Below are positions 14,010 through 16,015 of a stretch of 16,015 nucleotides of DNA, piece by piece. The number at the start of each line of letters is the position of its first letter. Position 1 is the stretch's first letter. Origin of the DNA: DATHBP01 sp035296085 (GTDB lineage Bacteria > Actinomycetota > Actinomycetes > Propionibacteriales > Nocardioidaceae); assembly GCA_035296085.1 (NCBI GenBank), contig DATHBP010000116.1, forward strand, positions 1 to 16,015. Reading direction: 5' to 3'. Under the pieces are notes generated by a model. It was not told where the DNA came from, searched no databases, and was given only the letters and a program-made list of their open reading frames with translations. Made by a program: the position numbers and the translations under genes.

Positions 14010-14942
14010 TCACCAGCCGCGTTCGGCGTAGCGCTCGCTTTCCGCCAGGGTGGCCAGGTTGATCCCGACCATCGCCTCACCGAGCCCACGGGACACCTTG
14101 GCGACCACGTCGGGGTCGTCGTAGAACGTGGTGGCCTTGACGATCGCCTCCGCGCGCTTGGCCGGGTCGCCCGACTTGAAGATGCCCGAGCCGACGAAGA
14201 CGCCTTCGGCGCCGAGCTGCATCATCATTGCGGCGTCAGCGGGAGTGGCGATGCCACCGGCGGTGAACAGCACGACCGGCAGCTTGCCGGCCTCCGCAAC
14301 TTCACGCACGAGGTCGACCGGAGCGCGCAGCTCCTTGGCGGCGACATAGAGCTCAGTCTCGTCCAGCGTCGAGAGCCGGCGGATGTCGCCGCGGATCGCC
14401 CGCATGTGCCGGGTCGCCTCCACCACGTTGCCGGTGCCTGCCTCCCCCTTCGAGCGGATCATCGCCGCCCCTTCGGCAAGGCGGCGCAGGGCTTCGCCGA
14501 GGTTGGTGGCCCCGCACACGAACGGCACGGTGAACGACCACTTGTCAATGTGGTGGGCCTCGTCGGCCGGGGTCAAAACCTCGGACTCGTCGACGTAGTC
14601 GACGCCTATCGCCTGCAGCACCTGCGCCTCGGCGAAGTGCCCGATCCGGGCCTTCGCCATGACCGGAATCGACACGGCGCCGACGATGCCTTCGACCATG
14701 TCCGGGTCGCTCATACGCGCCACGCCGCCTTGGGCCCGGATGTCGGCCGGGACCCGCTCGAGCGCCATGACCGCGACGGCGCCGGCGTCCTCGGCGATCT
14801 TGGCTTGCTCCGGGGTGACGACGTCCATGATGACGCCGCCCTTGAGCATCTCGGCCATGCCACGCTTGACCTTCGCGGTGCCCGTGGCCCCGCTGGCTGG
14901 CCCTTTGCGCGGCTCAGGCTTGGTGGAGCTGGTGTCGGTCAC
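14010..14942 (-). CDS. pdxS: Pyridoxal 5'-phosphate synthase lyase subunit PdxS
   Basis: A 310-residue (beta/alpha)8-barrel enzyme that makes PLP from ribose 5-phosphate, glyceraldehyde 3-phosphate and ammonia from PdxT. Catalytic residues are recognisable: D40 in GGVIMDVVTPEQA, K97 in PVMAKARIGHF and K165 in MIRSKGEAGTGNVVEA. Phosphate-binding glycines appear in LFTAGGIATPADAAMMMQLG (225-244) and VFVGSGIFKS. About 20 N-terminal residues (Ser/Thr/Lys/Pro-rich) precede the conserved core at TAKVKRGMAEMLKGG. The start is GTG at 14942-14940 with TGAGG about 8 nt upstream. The length is usual for the family. Confidence 0.98.
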   Translation of the reverse strand: MTDTSSTKPEPRKGPASGATGTAKVKRGMAEMLKGGVIMDVVTPEQAKIAEDAGAVAVMALERVPADIRAQGGVARMSDPDMVEGIVGAVSIPVMAKARIGHFAEAQVLQAIGVDYVDESEVLTPADEAHHIDKWSFTVPFVCGATNLGEALRRLAEGAAMIRSKGEAGTGNVVEATRHMRAIRGDIRRLSTLDETELYVAAKELRAPVDLVREVAEAGKLPVVLFTAGGIATPADAAMMMQLGAEGVFVGSGIFKSGDPAKRAEAIVKATTFYDDPDVVAKVSRGLGEAMVGINLATLAESERYAERGW

Positions 14943-14999
14943 GGTCGAACCTCAGTCGCTGGTACGAGATGGTGGGTGCTGCCATCGTACGGGTCGAAG
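14943..14999 (-). promoter_or_regulatory. Upstream region of pdxS with -10-like TACGAT
   Basis: The 57-bp gap before pdxS holds TACGAT on the minus strand (14989-14984), which fits a TAnnnT -10 box and would start transcription near 14977. No convincing -35 is present at 16-18 bp. No hairpin or MocR-type repeat pair was recognised, so control of the PLP genes is not evident. Confidence 0.3.
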
Positions 15000-15593
15000 T
15001 CAGCGCAGCAGTCCCGCCGGAGGTGCGTCGTCCATCTCCACCATGAGCGGCGGGTCGGAGCGTCCGGCCAGCCCGAACCACCGGACCAGGCGGCGGCTGC
15101 GCAGTGCAAGCGCCGAGCTCACGGTGTCGTTGTGGAAGCGGCGAGCCAGCTCGACCTTGCGACAGGCGGCGGCCAGCTCGTCGAGCAGCGCGGCGTCGGG
15201 GGGCGCTGCCGAGAGCTCGCGCACGTGCTCGGGGTCGGCGAAGACGGCGCTCAGTGTCCGGGTCAGGTCGCTCTCCGCCGACTGTCGTTCCGCTGGGCTC
15301 GCTGCCCGTGCTTCGTGCGCCGCGTCCAGCAGCACAAGGGCCGTGGCCGGGTCGAGCACGTCGGCTGCCGCCACCTCCAGCGCGACACCCGACCGGTGGA
15401 ACAGCTGGGCGTCGAGGACGGCCCTGCCGGTCTCGATGCGGGTCTGCAGACGGTCGAGGCGCCCTGCCCGCCAGGACAGCAGGCTGCCCATGAGCGCGAG
15501 GACGGCGATCGCCACACCCAGGAGCAGCCACTCCACGACGAGCGAGGCTAGTGCGCCCGGTGACCGGTGACGGGGAGGCGACGCGGCGGCCAC
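15000..15593 (-). CDS. Small single-pass membrane protein, LemA-like
   Basis: A 197-residue protein with one N-terminal transmembrane helix (about 19-40) and a mostly helical soluble part. It starts WRAGRLDRLQTRIETGRAVLDAQL after the membrane and ends with ARRFHNDTVSSALALRSRRLVRWFGLAGR. This arrangement recalls LemA-family proteins (helix, then an x-R-L-D-x-L-x3-V/I-x3-R-x-x-L-D-x-Q-L region, then ARRFYND-type motif), but overall similarity is distant. The start is GTG at 15593-15591, 2 bp after the pimA stop, with no strong SD; a GTG at codon 20 is a less likely alternative. Position between pimA and pdxS suggests co-transcription with pimA. Function unknown. Confidence 0.85.
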   Translation of the reverse strand: MAAASPPRHRSPGALASLVVEWLLLGVAIAVLALMGSLLSWRAGRLDRLQTRIETGRAVLDAQLFHRSGVALEVAAADVLDPATALVLLDAAHEARAASPAERQSAESDLTRTLSAVFADPEHVRELSAAPPDAALLDELAAACRKVELARRFHNDTVSSALALRSRRLVRWFGLAGRSDPPLMVEMDDAPPAGLLR

Positions 15594-15595
15594 GC

Positions 15596-16015
15596 CTATC
15601 GGCGTCGGCTGAGGTCCTCTCCCACCCGGCCGGCGCCCTGGCCCACGGTCTCGTAGACGTCCAGTATTCGCCGACCCAGGACTGACCAGTCGTAGCGGCG
15701 CACGGCGCCGTCTGCCGCCGAGGACAGCGCAGCGCGACGAGCGGGGTCGGCGAGCAGCGCGAGGGCGCCGTCGGCGAGGGCAGCCGGGTTGCCGACCTCG
15801 AACAGCTGGCCGAGGCGGCCGCTCTCGACCACCCGGCGGAACGAGGGCAGCGCGCTGGCCAAGATGGGCGCGGACGCGGCCATCGCCTCGACCAGGACGA
15901 TGCCGAAGCTCTCCGAGCCGGTGTTCGGTGCGACGTACACGTCGGCGGACCGCAGCAGCCTCGCCTTCGTCGGGTCGTCGACCGCACCGAGGAACGTCAC
16001 GTCGGAGCGGCAGTG
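15596..16015 (-). CDS. pimA: Phosphatidylinositol mannosyltransferase PimA-type glycosyltransferase, C-terminal part (runs off window)
   Basis: The last 139 residues of a GT-B, family GT4 glycosyltransferase; the N-terminal domain lies beyond 16015. The visible part is the nucleotide-sugar-binding domain: VTFLGAVDDPTKARLLRSAD (6-25), VYVAPNTGSESFGIVLVEAM (26-45) with the EX7E motif (E35 and E43), then RRYDWSVLGRRILDVYETV (106-124). The wording YDWSV and APNTG-x-ESFGIVLVEAMA matches PimA, which transfers the first mannose from GDP-Man to phosphatidyl-myo-inositol on the cytoplasmic membrane face. Context near pdxS supports this (Rv2610c in M. tuberculosis). Other GT4 enzymes remain possible without the N-terminus. 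Confidence 0.88.
   Translation of the reverse strand, partial: HCRSDVTFLGAVDDPTKARLLRSADVYVAPNTGSESFGIVLVEAMAASAPILASALPSFRRVVESGRLGQLFEVGNPAALADGALALLADPARRAALSSAADGAVRRYDWSVLGRRILDVYETVGQGAGRVGEDLSRRR

Noticed and set aside
14006..14089. Upstream extension of the hypothetical pdxS-pdxT gene
   Set aside because: It overlaps the conserved C-terminus of pdxS; the ATG at 14005 has a good SD and a 4-bp gap, the usual arrangement here.
13986..15551. Plus-strand open frame of 521 codons opposite pdxS and the LemA-like gene
   Set aside because: It is antisense to pdxS, whose catalytic residues are complete; composition is typical of a shadow frame.

Overview
The window is high-GC DNA with dense, often overlapping genes and many GTG starts. 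It carries the gene neighbourhood typical of Actinomycetota: pimA, pdxS, pdxT, yebC, ruvC, ruvA, ruvB, yajC, secD, secF, apt, rel, a DUF349 gene, a ppiB-like gene, a metallo-beta-lactamase-fold hydrolase and hisS. Mycobacterium tuberculosis has much the same order around Rv2580c-Rv2610c. The PimA-type mannosyltransferase and a bifunctional Rel with an RFKD motif also fit this phylum. I cannot name a genus. Both edge genes, hisS on the left and pimA on the right, run off the window. No tRNA, rRNA, CRISPR array, transposase or phage gene was seen.

Layout, in the order the minus strand is transcribed (right to left). Positions 16015-12000 hold the end of pimA, a small single-pass membrane protein, pdxS, an unrecognised gene of the pdxS-pdxT cluster, pdxT and yebC. 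A 196-bp gap then carries two strong hairpins followed by a perfect Gram-positive-type SOS (LexA) box. After it come ruvC-ruvA-ruvB (Holliday-junction processing), then yajC-secD-secF (Sec translocase accessory complex), apt (adenine salvage) and rel (ppGpp metabolism). Rel has its own probable promoter between apt and its start.

A two-gene plus-strand island (1417-2981) sits between two minus-strand blocks. It encodes a short membrane protein that looks like the N-terminal part of the actinobacterial PpiB cyclophilin without the catalytic domain. An ATGA overlap couples it to a triple-repeat DUF349 protein, which converges on rel with only 14 bp between the stops. To the left, the metallo-hydrolase and hisS are divergent from this island and nearly abut each other.

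Most of this is conserved housekeeping sequence and I see no clearly new system. The points worth a second look are the domain-less PpiB remnant, the extra gene inside the PLP-synthase cluster, the large imperfect palindrome between yebC and ruvC, the SOS box on ruvC, and a Pro/Ser/Thr-rich SecD insert built partly from 15-bp tandem repeats. Of the 17 starts visible in the window (pimA's lies outside it), eleven are GTG, one is TTG and five are ATG. Several junctions are stop/start overlaps: GTGA at ruvC/ruvA, secF/apt and the hypothetical gene/pdxT; TGATG at secD/secF; ATGA at the ppiB-like/DUF349 pair.
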